The notes under the pieces were generated by a model that did no database searches, was not told where the DNA came from, and was given only the letters and a program-made list of their open reading frames with translations. From Candidatus Scatosoma pullicola (lineage in GTDB: Bacteria > Bacillota > Clostridia > Christensenellales > Borkfalkiaceae): a DNA stretch of 57,721 nucleotides. The DNA lies in assembly GCA_018712725.1 (NCBI GenBank), contig DVGN01000079.1:1-57721 (forward strand), read 5' to 3'. Made by a program: the position numbers and the translations under genes. Shown here piece after piece: positions 17,205-25,681 of this stretch (its first letter is position 1; every line of letters begins with the position of its first letter).

Positions 17205-17232
17205 ATTATACCATATGGCGGTCTTTTGTCAA
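17205..17232 (-). promoter_or_regulatory. Promoter of marR-ABC with CCATATGG palindrome
   Basis: Minus strand TTGACA (17227-17232), 16-nt spacer, TATAAT (17205-17210). The palindrome CCATATGG (17211-17218) touches the -10 box, where a bound MarR dimer would block RNA polymerase. Confidence 0.75.
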
Positions 17233-17409
17233 GCATTTGCGCGTATTGTTTACTACTTTTCACCATTTTTTCATTTTGCCGAAAAAAAGCCGCGGAAATG
17301 TCGCCCTCCCGATCGCCGTCCGGTTTTTGTTTTATTATAGTGTACCCCTTTTTTGTGAAAGTACAACACAAATTCTGTGAAAAGATCGGCAAATCTTTTT
17401 GCAAAAGAG

Positions 17410-17439
17410 TTGTCAGAACGCCCGAAAGTGTGATACAAT
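17410..17439 (+). promoter_or_regulatory. Promoter of the plus-strand M18 aminopeptidase gene
   Basis: TTGTCA (17410-17415), 18-nt spacer, TACAAT (17434-17439), 35 nt upstream of the ATG. It diverges from the marR promoter about 200 nt away. Confidence 0.7.
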
Positions 17440-17474
17440 AGAAAAAACGACTAAAAAGGACAGGTTTTTCAGGT

Positions 17475-18749
17475 ATGACCGACAAACTCGCCGAATTTCT
17501 CGACAATTCTTTCACCGCCTACCACGCGGCGGAAAACGCCGCCGCGCTCCTGCTTAAAAACGGATTCGTCCCCCTCTCCGAAACGGAGGACTGGTCGCTT
17601 GCGGAGGGCGGAAAATACTTCGTCGTGCGGGGAGGAAGCGCGATCGTCGCCTTCACCGTGAACGGGCTCGACCGCTTCGCCTTCCGCATCGTCGCTTCGC
17701 ACACCGATTCCCCGGCGCTGAAAATCAAGGAGAACGCCGTGGAGATGACGGGGCCTTACGCCCGCCTCAACGCCGAGACGTACGGCGGCGGGCTCTGGTA
17801 CACTTTCTTCGACAGGCCTTTGAAAATCGCGGGGAGGCTGGTCGTGAAGGAGGACGGGGAGATCCGCACCCGGACGGCGGAGAGCGATTTCTTCGTCTCC
17901 GTCCCCTCCCTTGCCGTGCATATGAACCGCGGCGTCAACGACGGATTCGCCGTCAACGCCCAGACCGATTTACAGCCCCTGCTCGGGCTTTTTCCCGACG
18001 GCGCGCCCGATTTTCCCGCTCTGCTCTCGGACAAGGAAATCCTCTCTTACGACCTCTTTCTCGTCAACGCCCAGCCCGCCTATACCTTCGGCGCGAACGG
18101 CGAATTTCTCGCTTCCCCCCGCATCGACAACCTGACGAGCGTATATTCCTCTCTGGAAGCGCTGCTGGCGCAGGGGGAGAGCGGCGGCATCTGCGTGGCG
18201 GCGTGCCTCGACAACGAAGAGGTGGGCAGCCGCACCATGCAGGGCGCGGGCGGGGATTTTCTCGAAAACGTGCTCCGCCGCATCGCCTACGCGCTGAAAT
18301 TCGACGACAGCGAATATTATAAGGCGCTCGCGTCCTCCTTCTTCATCTCGCTGGACAACGGGCACGCGCTGCACCCCAATCACCCCGAAAAATGCGACCC
18401 CACCAACCGCCCCGTCCCGGGCGGCGGCGTGGTCATCAAGACGCACGCCAACAAGGCATATACGACGGACGCGCTGTCCTCCGCCGTCGTCAAGGAGATC
18501 TTCTCCCGCGCGGGCGTGAAGTATCAGACCTTCTTCAACCGTTCGGACATGCCCAGCGGCGGGACGCTCGGCGCCATCTCTTCGGGGCACGTCGGCGTGC
18601 TCAGCGCAGACCTGGGTATCGCGCAGCTCGCGATGCACTCGGCTTGCGAATGCTTTGCCCGGTCCGACTACGACGAACTCGTGTCCGGACTGACCGCCTA
18701 TTATTCCTCCGACATCCTCTTCACGGAAGAGGGCATCAAACTGCGATAA
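17475..18749 (+). CDS. apeB: M18 family aminopeptidase
   Basis: 424 residues, a dinuclear-zinc aspartyl-type aminopeptidase of the M18 family that removes acidic N-terminal residues in the cytoplasm. Zinc and catalytic motifs: VASHTDSPALK (metal His and Asp), CLDNEEVGSRTMQGAG (catalytic Glu pair) and the C-terminal MPSGGTLGAISSGH and AMHSACE (last metal His). Full length. Monocistronic on the plus strand between minus-strand genes, with its own promoter and terminator. A second, distinct M18 peptidase lies at 19.4-20.8 kb. Confidence 0.93.
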   Translation: MTDKLAEFLDNSFTAYHAAENAAALLLKNGFVPLSETEDWSLAEGGKYFVVRGGSAIVAFTVNGLDRFAFRIVASHTDSPALKIKENAVEMTGPYARLNAETYGGGLWYTFFDRPLKIAGRLVVKEDGEIRTRTAESDFFVSVPSLAVHMNRGVNDGFAVNAQTDLQPLLGLFPDGAPDFPALLSDKEILSYDLFLVNAQPAYTFGANGEFLASPRIDNLTSVYSSLEALLAQGESGGICVAACLDNEEVGSRTMQGAGGDFLENVLRRIAYALKFDDSEYYKALASSFFISLDNGHALHPNHPEKCDPTNRPVPGGGVVIKTHANKAYTTDALSSAVVKEIFSRAGVKYQTFFNRSDMPSGGTLGAISSGHVGVLSADLGIAQLAMHSACECFARSDYDELVSGLTAYYSSDILFTEEGIKLR

Positions 18750-18784
18750 GGTCGCCTGCGGCGCGAAACGCGGACGGATACGAC

Positions 18785-18822
18785 AAAGACCTCCCCGCCA
18801 AGGGTGCGGAGAGGTCTTTTTT
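18785..18822 (+). terminator. Terminator of apeB
   Basis: A 12-bp stem with one mismatch (18785-18796 with 18808-18819) followed by a U run. It may also serve the converging GNAT gene. Confidence 0.85.
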
Positions 18823-18837
18823 GCTTTTTTGCCTTTT

Positions 18838-19257
18838 TCAAAGCCGTTTTCGGAAAAAGAGTTCCGTCGGCTGCGCGCGGGAGGACGCGTCGAAAAGCAG
18901 TCCGCCGCAATCCCCGTATCCCGCTTTGCGGAAAAAATGCTGGGCGCTTTCGTCGGCGCGGGAGGAGGTGAGGAGCATATCGTATCCGCGCGCCCGCATG
19001 TCCTCTTCCCAGCGCCCGAGAAGGGCTTTGCCGTACCCCCTGCCGCGGCATTCTTCCCGGACGAAAAGCAGTGAACAGAAGGGAATTTCGTCCCAAAAGA
19101 GATGATAGCGCAATATCCCCGCCAAAACGCCGTCCGCGCAGAGCACGTACGCCGTCCGGGTGCGCACCTTTTCCGCGAATCCGCCCTCCGGCAAAAAGCG
19201 GTCCAGCTTCCGCCACAGCGCTTCGTCCTTCCTTTCCGCATACCGGATCTCCGTCAT
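18838..19257 (-). CDS. GNAT family N-acetyltransferase
   Basis: 139 residues with the acetyl-CoA binding motif A, VREECRGRGYGKALL (Q/RxxGxG/A form), and the C-terminal AQHFFRKAGY of the GNAT fold. Substrate not predictable. The start at 19257 has a GGGGAGG site 7 nt upstream; the longer frame to 19362 lacks one. Confidence 0.85.
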   Translation of the reverse strand: MTEIRYAERKDEALWRKLDRFLPEGGFAEKVRTRTAYVLCADGVLAGILRYHLFWDEIPFCSLLFVREECRGRGYGKALLGRWEEDMRARGYDMLLTSSRADESAQHFFRKAGYGDCGGLLFDASSRAQPTELFFRKRL

Positions 19258-19380
19258 CCGAGTCCCCTCCCCGATTTTTCCGCCTTGGCAAACGAACGGG
19301 ACGAAAGTTCCTCCGTCCCGTTTCCGTTCTGCCCATATATCCGACTGTACAACCGTCGTCACAGCCCTGCCCTGTTCAAA

Positions 19381-20754
19381 TTATTTGAAGAAAGCGCGGA
19401 CGGCGAGATAGAGTTCGTAGAGGTCGGCTTTGGAAATCACCTCGTAGGGGGAGTGCATGGAGATGACGGGCACGCCGATGTCCACCGTGTCGATGTTCAT
19501 GTTGGCGATGAATTTCGCCACCGTGCCGCCGCCGCCCGCGTCCACTTTGCCGAGTTCCCCCGTCTGCCAGATGACGCCGCCCGCCGCGAACATCCTGCGG
19601 ATCTCGCCCATGAATTCCGCTGAGGCGTCGTTGGAACCGCTCTTGCCCCGCGCGCCCGTGAATTTGGTGATGCCGGCGCCGCAGGAGAGATAGGTGGAGT
19701 TCAAAGGCTCGCACACGTCCTTGAAATTGGGGTCGTAACCCGCGTTGACGTCGGCGGAAAGGCAGCGGGACTTCGCGCGCACCTGCGCGGAAGAGACGCC
19801 GAAGGACGAAGCCAGCGCGTCGATGAGGTCGGTGAACACGGCGGACTGCATGCCCGTCGAGCCTTCGCTGCCGATCTCTTCTTTATCCGCGAGCACGACC
19901 ATCACCGTCTTGTCGGGATTTTCGTCGAAGAGGGCGGTGCAGGCGGGATAGGCGCAGACGCGGTCGTCGTGGCCGTAAGCCGCCATCAGCCCCCTGTCGA
20001 AGCCGATGTCGCGCGCCTTGAAGGCGGGAACGAGGGAGAGTTCGGCGCTTAAAAAATCCTCTTCGCAGATGCCGTACTTTTCGTGCAGGATGTGCAGCAG
20101 ATTCTCCTTCACCGTCCTGTCCTTTTCCTCTTCGGCGACGGTGTAGGGAATATTGCCCAGCCAGATGTTGAGGTCTTCGCCCGCCAGCCCTTCGCCCAGC
20201 GGTTTGGCGTTCTGTTTCGCCGCGAGATGAGGGAGCAGATCGCTTATGTAGAACACGGGATCGGCTTCGTCTTCGCCGATCGCGACTTCGACGACGCTGC
20301 CGTCCGCGCGCACCACCGCGCCGTGCAGGGCGAGGGGGATCGCCGCCCACTGGTATTTGCGGATGCCGCCGTAATAATGGGTCTTGGCGAGCGCGACGCC
20401 GTCCGATTCGTACAGGGGCACCTGTTTGAGGTCGACGCGGGGGCTGTCGATGTGCGCCGCCACGATGCGGATCCCCTCTTCGCCGATGTTGCCGCTGCCC
20501 ACGCGGATGAGATAGATGTTCTTGCCGCGGTTGTTGTAGTACACCTTGTCGCCCGGTTTGAGTTTCTTCCCGAACGCGAAGGGCTTATACCCCTGCTTCT
20601 TCGCCGCCTTTTCGACGAAGGCGCATGCCTCCCGCTCCGTCTTGGCGCCGTCGATGAATTTACGATACCCTTCGGCATAGTCGAAAATCGCCTTCATCGT
20701 GCTTTCGTCCGCTTTTTCGTAGACGTTTGTCCGCTTGTAAGCCAGATCGCTCAT
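19381..20754 (-). CDS. apeA: M18 family aminopeptidase
   Basis: 457 residues, the longer clostridial/yeast aminopeptidase I-like branch of M18. Motifs: VAAHIDSPRVDLK (metal His and Asp), ADKEEIGSEGSTGMQ (catalytic Glu pair) and VISMHSPYEV near the C-terminus (last metal His). Cytoplasmic. It differs clearly from the 424-residue paralogue at 17.5 kb, so the two are old paralogues rather than a recent duplication. The symbol is by family and is tentative. Confidence 0.9.
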   Translation of the reverse strand: MSDLAYKRTNVYEKADESTMKAIFDYAEGYRKFIDGAKTEREACAFVEKAAKKQGYKPFAFGKKLKPGDKVYYNNRGKNIYLIRVGSGNIGEEGIRIVAAHIDSPRVDLKQVPLYESDGVALAKTHYYGGIRKYQWAAIPLALHGAVVRADGSVVEVAIGEDEADPVFYISDLLPHLAAKQNAKPLGEGLAGEDLNIWLGNIPYTVAEEEKDRTVKENLLHILHEKYGICEEDFLSAELSLVPAFKARDIGFDRGLMAAYGHDDRVCAYPACTALFDENPDKTVMVVLADKEEIGSEGSTGMQSAVFTDLIDALASSFGVSSAQVRAKSRCLSADVNAGYDPNFKDVCEPLNSTYLSCGAGITKFTGARGKSGSNDASAEFMGEIRRMFAAGGVIWQTGELGKVDAGGGGTVAKFIANMNIDTVDIGVPVISMHSPYEVISKADLYELYLAVRAFFK

Positions 20755-20802
20755 TGCTGCATTCTCCTTTCCGTTTTTATTTTTTGTTTTTTATATGATT
20801 CT

Positions 20803-20827
20803 CCGCGGGCGCTTTCCGCGCCCGCGG
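20803..20827. other. Perfect GC hairpin downstream of sufB
   Basis: A 10-bp all-GC stem (20803-20812 with 20818-20827), loop of 5, 38 nt past the sufB stop. There is no adjoining U run on the minus strand, so it is an imperfect terminator or an RNA-processing/stability hairpin. Confidence 0.5.
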
Positions 20828-20864
20828 CAAAATGCGATACCCGGGGCTGCGACCACCGCGGATT

Positions 20865-21791
20865 TCAGTGCAAAAATCCCTTGATGATCTGCTCTTCCGC
20901 TTCCTTTTCGGTCAGGCCCAGCGTCATGAGTTTTATCAGCTGTTCGCCCGCGATCTTGCCGATCGCCGCCTCGTGGATGAGTTCCGCGTCGATGTCGTTG
21001 GCGGACAGGCAGGGCGCCGCCGTGACCGAAGCCTTGTCCATGATGATCGCGTCGCATTCGGTGTGCCCGTGGCAGGGGGCGTTGCCGTTCATCGTCGAGA
21101 CGAAGTGCTGGCGGGAATTTTCCGCCGCCACCGAACGGGAAATGACGTCCGCGCTGCACCCCGCGCCGTTCATGTCCACCGTGAAATCGGTGTCCGCGCG
21201 CTGTTTGCCGTGGGTGTAGATCTTCTCGCGGATGACGAGATCGGCGCCCTCTTTGAGGTCGGCCTTGGTGACGCGGTTGGTGGAGTCGATGCCCTTGATC
21301 TGGGTGGTCTCCATCTCCATGTGCGCCCCTTCCGCAAGGTGCGCCACCGTGGTGGGGTTCATGACGTTTTCGCCGTTGCCGTCCCCTTCGCCGTAGTGCT
21401 TCTCGACGTATTTCACGCGCGCGTTTTTGCCGACGTAAAAGGTGTGGATGCCGTCGTGCCGGGAGGTGAGGTCCATCCCCCCGCAGTTGTGGATGCCGCA
21501 GCCCGCGACGATCACGACGTCCGCGCCGTCGCCGATGTAAAAGTCGTTATAGACCATTTCCTGCCAGCCCGCCTTGCTTAAAATGACGGGGATGTGCACG
21601 CTTTCGTTTCTCGTGCCCGGCTTGATGAAGATGTCGATGCCCGATTTCCCGTCCGTCTTGGGGACGATTTCGATGTTTGCGGTGGACTGCCTGCCCGCCG
21701 CCTGTCCGTTTTCGCGGATGTTGTACGCGCCTTCCGGCACGCCGTGCAAATCGGCTATTTTGAGGAGTAAATCTCTTTCGATCGCGTCCAT
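20865..21791 (-). CDS. sufB: SufB/SufD-like Fe-S cluster scaffold subunit
   Basis: 308 residues, SufBD beta-helix family but about 160 residues shorter than classical SufB. The core beta-helix and the C-terminal helices (HEAAIGKIAGEQLIKLMTLGLTEKEAEEQIIKGF) are clear, as is the H-C-T-E stretch GHTECDAIIMD. It partners the adjacent SufC ATPase and probably carries the assembling cluster. Its ribosome site GGAGGG overlaps the sufC end (gap of 11 nt), so the two are coupled. There is no SufS, SufU or SufD alongside, which matches the minimal two-gene SUF-like (SMS) systems known from anaerobes and archaea. Confidence 0.88.
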   Translation of the reverse strand: MDAIERDLLLKIADLHGVPEGAYNIRENGQAAGRQSTANIEIVPKTDGKSGIDIFIKPGTRNESVHIPVILSKAGWQEMVYNDFYIGDGADVVIVAGCGIHNCGGMDLTSRHDGIHTFYVGKNARVKYVEKHYGEGDGNGENVMNPTTVAHLAEGAHMEMETTQIKGIDSTNRVTKADLKEGADLVIREKIYTHGKQRADTDFTVDMNGAGCSADVISRSVAAENSRQHFVSTMNGNAPCHGHTECDAIIMDKASVTAAPCLSANDIDAELIHEAAIGKIAGEQLIKLMTLGLTEKEAEEQIIKGFLH

Positions 21792-21802
21792 GGTACCCTC
21801 CT

Positions 21803-22522
21803 TTACAGTTTTTCCGTGAGCACCCGGCAGGTGTCCCCGCCGAGCAGCCCGGGCAGAATTTCCTCTTTCGTGCCCGTCTTTTCCACCTTCCCGCCCGAGA
21901 TGACCACGATGCGGTCGGCGATGTTTAAGATGCGCTCCTGGTGGGAGATGATGAGGATGTTGCCCTGCGTCTTCCGGTACATTTTTTCAAAGACGTTGAT
22001 GAGATTTCCGAAACTCCAGAGGTCGATGCCCGCCTCCGGCTCGTCGAACACGGACAATTTCGTCCCGCGCGCGAGGATGGTCGCGATCTCGATCCGTTTA
22101 AGTTCTCCCCCGGACAGGGATGCGTTGACTTCCCGATCGATATAGTCGCGGGCGCACAGCCCCACCTCCGAGAGATAGGCGCACACGTCGGCGACCTTCG
22201 CGTCCCTGCCCGCCGCCAGCGAGATGAGGTCGCGCACGGTGAGCCCCTTGAAGCGCACGGGCTGCTGAAAGGCGTAGGAGATCCCCAGCTTCGCCCTGTC
22301 CGTCACGGACAGATCGGTGATGTCCCGCCCGTCCAGAAAAATCCTGCCCTCCGTGGGCATAAGAATGCCCGCGATGACCTTGGCGAGCGTGGATTTTCCG
22401 CCCCCGTTGGGGCCGGTGAACGCCACGAAACGCTCGTTCAAAGACAGGTTGATGTCCTCCAATATCGTCTTTTCGCCCTGATCGTCCTGTACGCGATAGG
22501 TGATGTTTTTCAGTTCCAGCAT
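21803..22522 (-). CDS. sufC: SufC-like ABC ATPase
   Basis: 239 residues with Walker A GPNGGGKST, Q-loop YAFQQPVRF, signature LSGGELKR, Walker B LSVFDEPEAGID and H-loop ISHQE. The DEPEAGID and LSGGELKR sequences are typical of SufC rather than of transport ATPases, and no membrane subunit is present. The start at 22522 has a GGAG site; in-frame sequence further upstream belongs to a shadow of nadA. Confidence 0.9.
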   Translation of the reverse strand: MLELKNITYRVQDDQGEKTILEDINLSLNERFVAFTGPNGGGKSTLAKVIAGILMPTEGRIFLDGRDITDLSVTDRAKLGISYAFQQPVRFKGLTVRDLISLAAGRDAKVADVCAYLSEVGLCARDYIDREVNASLSGGELKRIEIATILARGTKLSVFDEPEAGIDLWSFGNLINVFEKMYRKTQGNILIISHQERILNIADRIVVISGGKVEKTGTKEEILPGLLGGDTCRVLTEKL

Positions 22523-22578
22523 ATTCTTCTCCGAAATGTTTTTCTTATACTGCCGACGGTCGGTCGTAATCCCCGTGT

Positions 22579-22607
22579 TTATATACCCGTTTTTCCGCTT
22601 TTTCAAC
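22579..22607 (-). promoter_or_regulatory. Possible sufCB promoter
   Basis: Minus strand TTGAAA (22602-22607), 17-nt spacer, TATAAA (22579-22584), between nadA and sufC. Confidence 0.5.
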
Positions 22608-22623
22608 CCTTTCGGGGGGTTTT

Positions 22624-23532
22624 TCAGCCGAGTTCGAGCATTTTCGCGATGCTCGTTCCCGCCGCCGCGATCAGTTCCCGCGGCAGTTCCACGGGCTTGC
22701 CGCCCCATTTTAGGACGCGGTAGACGGAAGGGAGTGCCGTCCGCTTCATGTCCCGGCAGATCAGACCGGGCAGGGTGTAAAACCTGCGTTCGGGAAAGGC
22801 AAAGCCGAGATGTTCGGCGACGGCGATCTCCGTGCCGATGACAAATTCGCGCCCGTCCGAACGGCGGACGTAATCCATGATCTCCGCCGTGGAGCCGACG
22901 AAATCCGCCAGCGCCGTCACTTCCGCGCGGCATTCGGGATGGACGAGAAATTCCGCGCCCGGGTGCGCCGCTTTCGCTTCCGCCGCCTCCGCCGCCGTCA
23001 CCGCCGCGTGTACGGGACAGCAGCCCGAAAGAAAATGCAGCCGCTTTTCCGGGCACCGCTCCTGTACGTATCTGCCGAGATTGACGTCGGGGATGAACAG
23101 GATGTCTTCGGCGGACAGCTTTTTCACGACGGAAACGGCGGAGGAAGAGGTGACGCACACGTCCGCTTCCGCTTTGAGTTCCGCCGTCGTATTGACGTAC
23201 GCCACCACCGCGCAGCCGGGGTATTTTTCGCGCTCGGCTCTTACCTGCCCCGGGGTAAGCTGTTCCGCCATCGGACAGCCCGCCCCCTCTTCGGCAAGGT
23301 ACACCCGCTTTCGGGGCGCGAGGATTTTCGCCGTTTCCGCCATGAACCGCACGCCGCACATCAGGACGGAGCCTTGCGGGGCTTCCCGCGCTTTCAGGCT
23401 CAGCTGAAAGGAATCCCCCACGAAATCCGCGACTTCCGCCACGTCGCGGGACTGATAGGTGTGCGCGAGAATGCACACGTCCTTCTCCCGCTTCAATTCC
23501 GCTATTTCCGCCTGCATCTCCCGGATCGTCAT
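22624..23532 (-). CDS. nadA: Quinolinate synthase A
   Basis: 302 residues, the full short NadA form. It condenses iminoaspartate with DHAP to quinolinate for NAD synthesis and uses a 4Fe-4S cluster. The three cluster cysteines fit VLMCGVRFMAETAK, SGCCPVHA or HPECRAE, and LICRDMK; HTYQSRDVAEVADFVGDS is the N-terminal signature. Neither nadB nor nadC is adjacent, unlike the common nadABC operon. It lies immediately upstream of sufCB on the same strand, 101 nt away. Confidence 0.93.
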   Translation of the reverse strand: MTIREMQAEIAELKREKDVCILAHTYQSRDVAEVADFVGDSFQLSLKAREAPQGSVLMCGVRFMAETAKILAPRKRVYLAEEGAGCPMAEQLTPGQVRAEREKYPGCAVVAYVNTTAELKAEADVCVTSSSAVSVVKKLSAEDILFIPDVNLGRYVQERCPEKRLHFLSGCCPVHAAVTAAEAAEAKAAHPGAEFLVHPECRAEVTALADFVGSTAEIMDYVRRSDGREFVIGTEIAVAEHLGFAFPERRFYTLPGLICRDMKRTALPSVYRVLKWGGKPVELPRELIAAAGTSIAKMLELG

Positions 23533-23573
23533 CTGTACCCTCCCGCAAGGCCCTTTTCCGCCCTGCGCGTTCT

Positions 23574-23603
23574 ATTATAGCACATCCTTTCCCCCTTTGT
23601 AAA
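23574..23603 (-). promoter_or_regulatory. nadA promoter
   Basis: Minus strand TTTACA (23598-23603), 18-nt spacer, TATAAT (23574-23579), 41 nt upstream of nadA. Confidence 0.75.
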
Positions 23604-23654
23604 CAAATTTCGACCCGTTATTCGCTATATTTTCATAGTAAATTGATAGGAATT

Positions 23655-23693
23655 AAGAAAAAAGAAGTTCCGGGACGGATTTCCGCCCCGGAA
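23655..23693 (-). terminator. Terminator of the RecD-like helicase gene
   Basis: An 11-bp stem with one mismatch (23668-23678 with 23683-23693), then a U-rich tract on the minus strand. Confidence 0.75.
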
Positions 23694-23765
23694 GACCCTG
23701 TTTTCGGAAAATTTCCGCCTTTGAAAGGGTTTCCGATTCCGGAAAGACGGCGCGCGGACGAGAAG

Positions 23766-25019
23766 TCAGCGGATGAGGAGGAGTTTTTCCCGCGCGCGGG
23801 TGACGGCGGTGTACAGCCAGCGCGCCCTGTCCTCCCGGAAGGCGCCCGATTCGTCGAACACGACCACGAAGTCGAATTCCGAGCCCTGCGCCTTGTGGCA
23901 GGTGACGGCATAGGCGAACTCGAAACGGCAGATGGGTTCGTCGGAGACGGCTTTCAGAAGGCGGAGGCGCTCGTAGTCGTCTTCGTGCACGACGCTCCCG
24001 TCCGCGAGCGTGACCGCCCTGTCGCCGTAGCCGTGCACATACCTGCCCGTAAGAAAGATGCCCGTGTCGAAGGGAACGCGCACCCCTTCGTCCGCGAAAT
24101 CCGCCGTAAAGGTCATCGTGGCGAGACAGTCGGCGTTTTCCTTTACGTCGCCCGCCCTGCCGATGATGCCGTTGACGAGATGAAATTTCTCCTCCTTGTC
24201 GAGCGGTTTTTCCCAATCGTTGAGGGTACAGATGAGCTTTTCCCCCTCCACGGGCAGCAGCGCTTCCGCGGGAATCCCCTTATAGCCGCGGATCTCGGCA
24301 TTGAGCGCCGCCCGCGTGCGGTTCCTGCCGCAGATGATCTGGTCGGCTTTGAGAAAGATGCGCCTGCGCTGCGCCGGGGAGAGGCGGTTTCTGCCGATGA
24401 CGCTGACCGTGTCCCCGTAATTGCCGTACGGGATCGCCTTCCCCTCCCGCGCCATCGTGGCGATGCGGATGATGGGATTGTCCGCCGCCTGCCGCACGAT
24501 TTCGGTCAGGGTGTAATCGGGGTGTTCCAGAAGTCCGCAGCTTCCCCCCACGGGCGGGAGCTGGGCGCCGTCCCCCGAAAACAGGCACTTGACGCCGAAG
24601 CTCAGAAGATCGCGCAGGACGTCCTCCGCGATCATGGAGGCTTCGTCGATGACGATGAGGCGGATCTTTTCGTCTATCTTGTCCCGCTTGACGAAGGTCA
24701 GCCTGCCGTTTCCGACGATCTCCCCGTTTTCGTCCACGTCGAAATCGTCTTCATCCCGACGGTAGATGAGGCTGTGCACCGTCCCCGCCACCGTGCCGGC
24801 GCGGATCAATACCGTCGCCGCCTTGCCCGTCGGCGTGACGAACACCGCCTCCGTGCCCGGCTCCAGATGCAGCACCTCCCGCACGACGTAGTCGATGAGA
24901 AAGGTCTTGCCCGTCCCCGCATACCCCGACAGCACAAACATCCGATCGTCGGTATTGAGAAACCATTCGGCGATTAAATTTTTCGCTTTTTCCTGATCGG
25001 AAGTCAGCACCTTGTCCAT
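23766..25019 (-). CDS. RecD/Dda-like superfamily 1 DNA helicase
   Basis: 417 residues. SF1B helicase motifs in order: Walker A GYAGTGKT, motif Ia FVTPTGKAA, Walker B IVIDEASM, motif III FSGDGAQLPPVG, then the C-terminal UvrD_C_2 part FAYAVTCHKAQGSEFD and YTAVTRAREKLLLI. It is shorter than RecD2 and closest in layout to stand-alone Dda or phage-type helicases. No recB or recC neighbours. The start at 25019 (MDKVLTSDQ) has GAGGGG just upstream; an upstream ATG at 25040 lies inside the predicted promoter. Confidence 0.88.
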   Translation of the reverse strand: MDKVLTSDQEKAKNLIAEWFLNTDDRMFVLSGYAGTGKTFLIDYVVREVLHLEPGTEAVFVTPTGKAATVLIRAGTVAGTVHSLIYRRDEDDFDVDENGEIVGNGRLTFVKRDKIDEKIRLIVIDEASMIAEDVLRDLLSFGVKCLFSGDGAQLPPVGGSCGLLEHPDYTLTEIVRQAADNPIIRIATMAREGKAIPYGNYGDTVSVIGRNRLSPAQRRRIFLKADQIICGRNRTRAALNAEIRGYKGIPAEALLPVEGEKLICTLNDWEKPLDKEEKFHLVNGIIGRAGDVKENADCLATMTFTADFADEGVRVPFDTGIFLTGRYVHGYGDRAVTLADGSVVHEDDYERLRLLKAVSDEPICRFEFAYAVTCHKAQGSEFDFVVVFDESGAFREDRARWLYTAVTRAREKLLLIR

Positions 25020-25028
25020 AGCCCCTCT

Positions 25029-25057
25029 ATTGTACCACATCCGCGCGCAAATGGCAA
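25029..25057 (-). promoter_or_regulatory. Promoter almost touching the helicase start
   Basis: Minus strand TTGCCA (25052-25057), 17-nt spacer, TACAAT (25029-25034). The -10 box ends only 9 nt before the ATG at 25019, so the transcript would have almost no leader. Confidence 0.45.
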
Positions 25058-25134
25058 GGATTTATCAAACGTTTGTTTGCAATTTTCGATGATTTCTCCG
25101 ACCTTTCGCGGCGGTTTCCGAAGCATATCCCGTA

Positions 25135-25176
25135 GAGAAAAGACCGCCCGGCGCCCGCTTGTGCGGACGCCGGGCG
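25135..25176 (-). terminator. Terminator of the anchored hypothetical gene
   Basis: A 14-bp GC stem with one mismatch (25145-25158 with 25163-25176), loop TTGT, then a U-rich end on the minus strand, 15 nt past the stop. Confidence 0.8.
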
Positions 25177-25191
25177 AAATGCGCGGGAAAC

Positions 25192-25614
25192 TCACTTCCG
25201 CACGAATTTCATGACGAGCGTCTTTCCGCCGTAGCGGGCGGAAATGTCGATTTCCCCTCCTTCCAGCGGGAAGCTCCTTTTCAGTTCCCTGCCCATAAAA
25301 TCGGTATACAGCGTAATCGTCTTTGCCTCTCTGTCGTAGGTGTATTTTCCTTCCGCCTCTCCCTTTTTCCCGCTCTTTTCCCGATAGTACAACATCATCT
25401 TTCCCCCGTCGGAAAGTTCGATGCGGAGGTATTCGAAAACGCCCGACCTGTCCTCCCCGCCCAAAAAGATCTCTTCGCATTCGTAAGTGCCGAGATAGGG
25501 CTTGGAGATGTCTTTGAGTCCGCCGAGCGACGCGACGTCGATAAGGAGCGCCGACAAGATCGCCGCGCCCGCCAGAAGGGCGCTTTTAAGAACCGTGCGT
25601 CTTTTTGCTTTCAT
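25192..25614 (-). CDS. Hypothetical membrane-anchored protein
   Basis: 140 residues, not recognised. A basic start (MKAKRRT) leads into one hydrophobic helix (VLKSALLAGAAILSALLI), then a ~105-residue domain rich in alternating polar and aromatic residues, which suggests a small beta-sheet fold outside the membrane. No lipobox Cys is present. It has its own terminator and lies between the helicase and the serpin cluster. Confidence 0.7.
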   Translation of the reverse strand: MKAKRRTVLKSALLAGAAILSALLIDVASLGGLKDISKPYLGTYECEEIFLGGEDRSGVFEYLRIELSDGGKMMLYYREKSGKKGEAEGKYTYDREAKTITLYTDFMGRELKRSFPLEGGEIDISARYGGKTLVMKFVRK

Positions 25615-25681
25615 ATCGGAAAGTATGCGCGGTTTCCCCCCTTTTCATGCGCCCGCCCCTTACGCGGCGCGTCTCCGCCCG

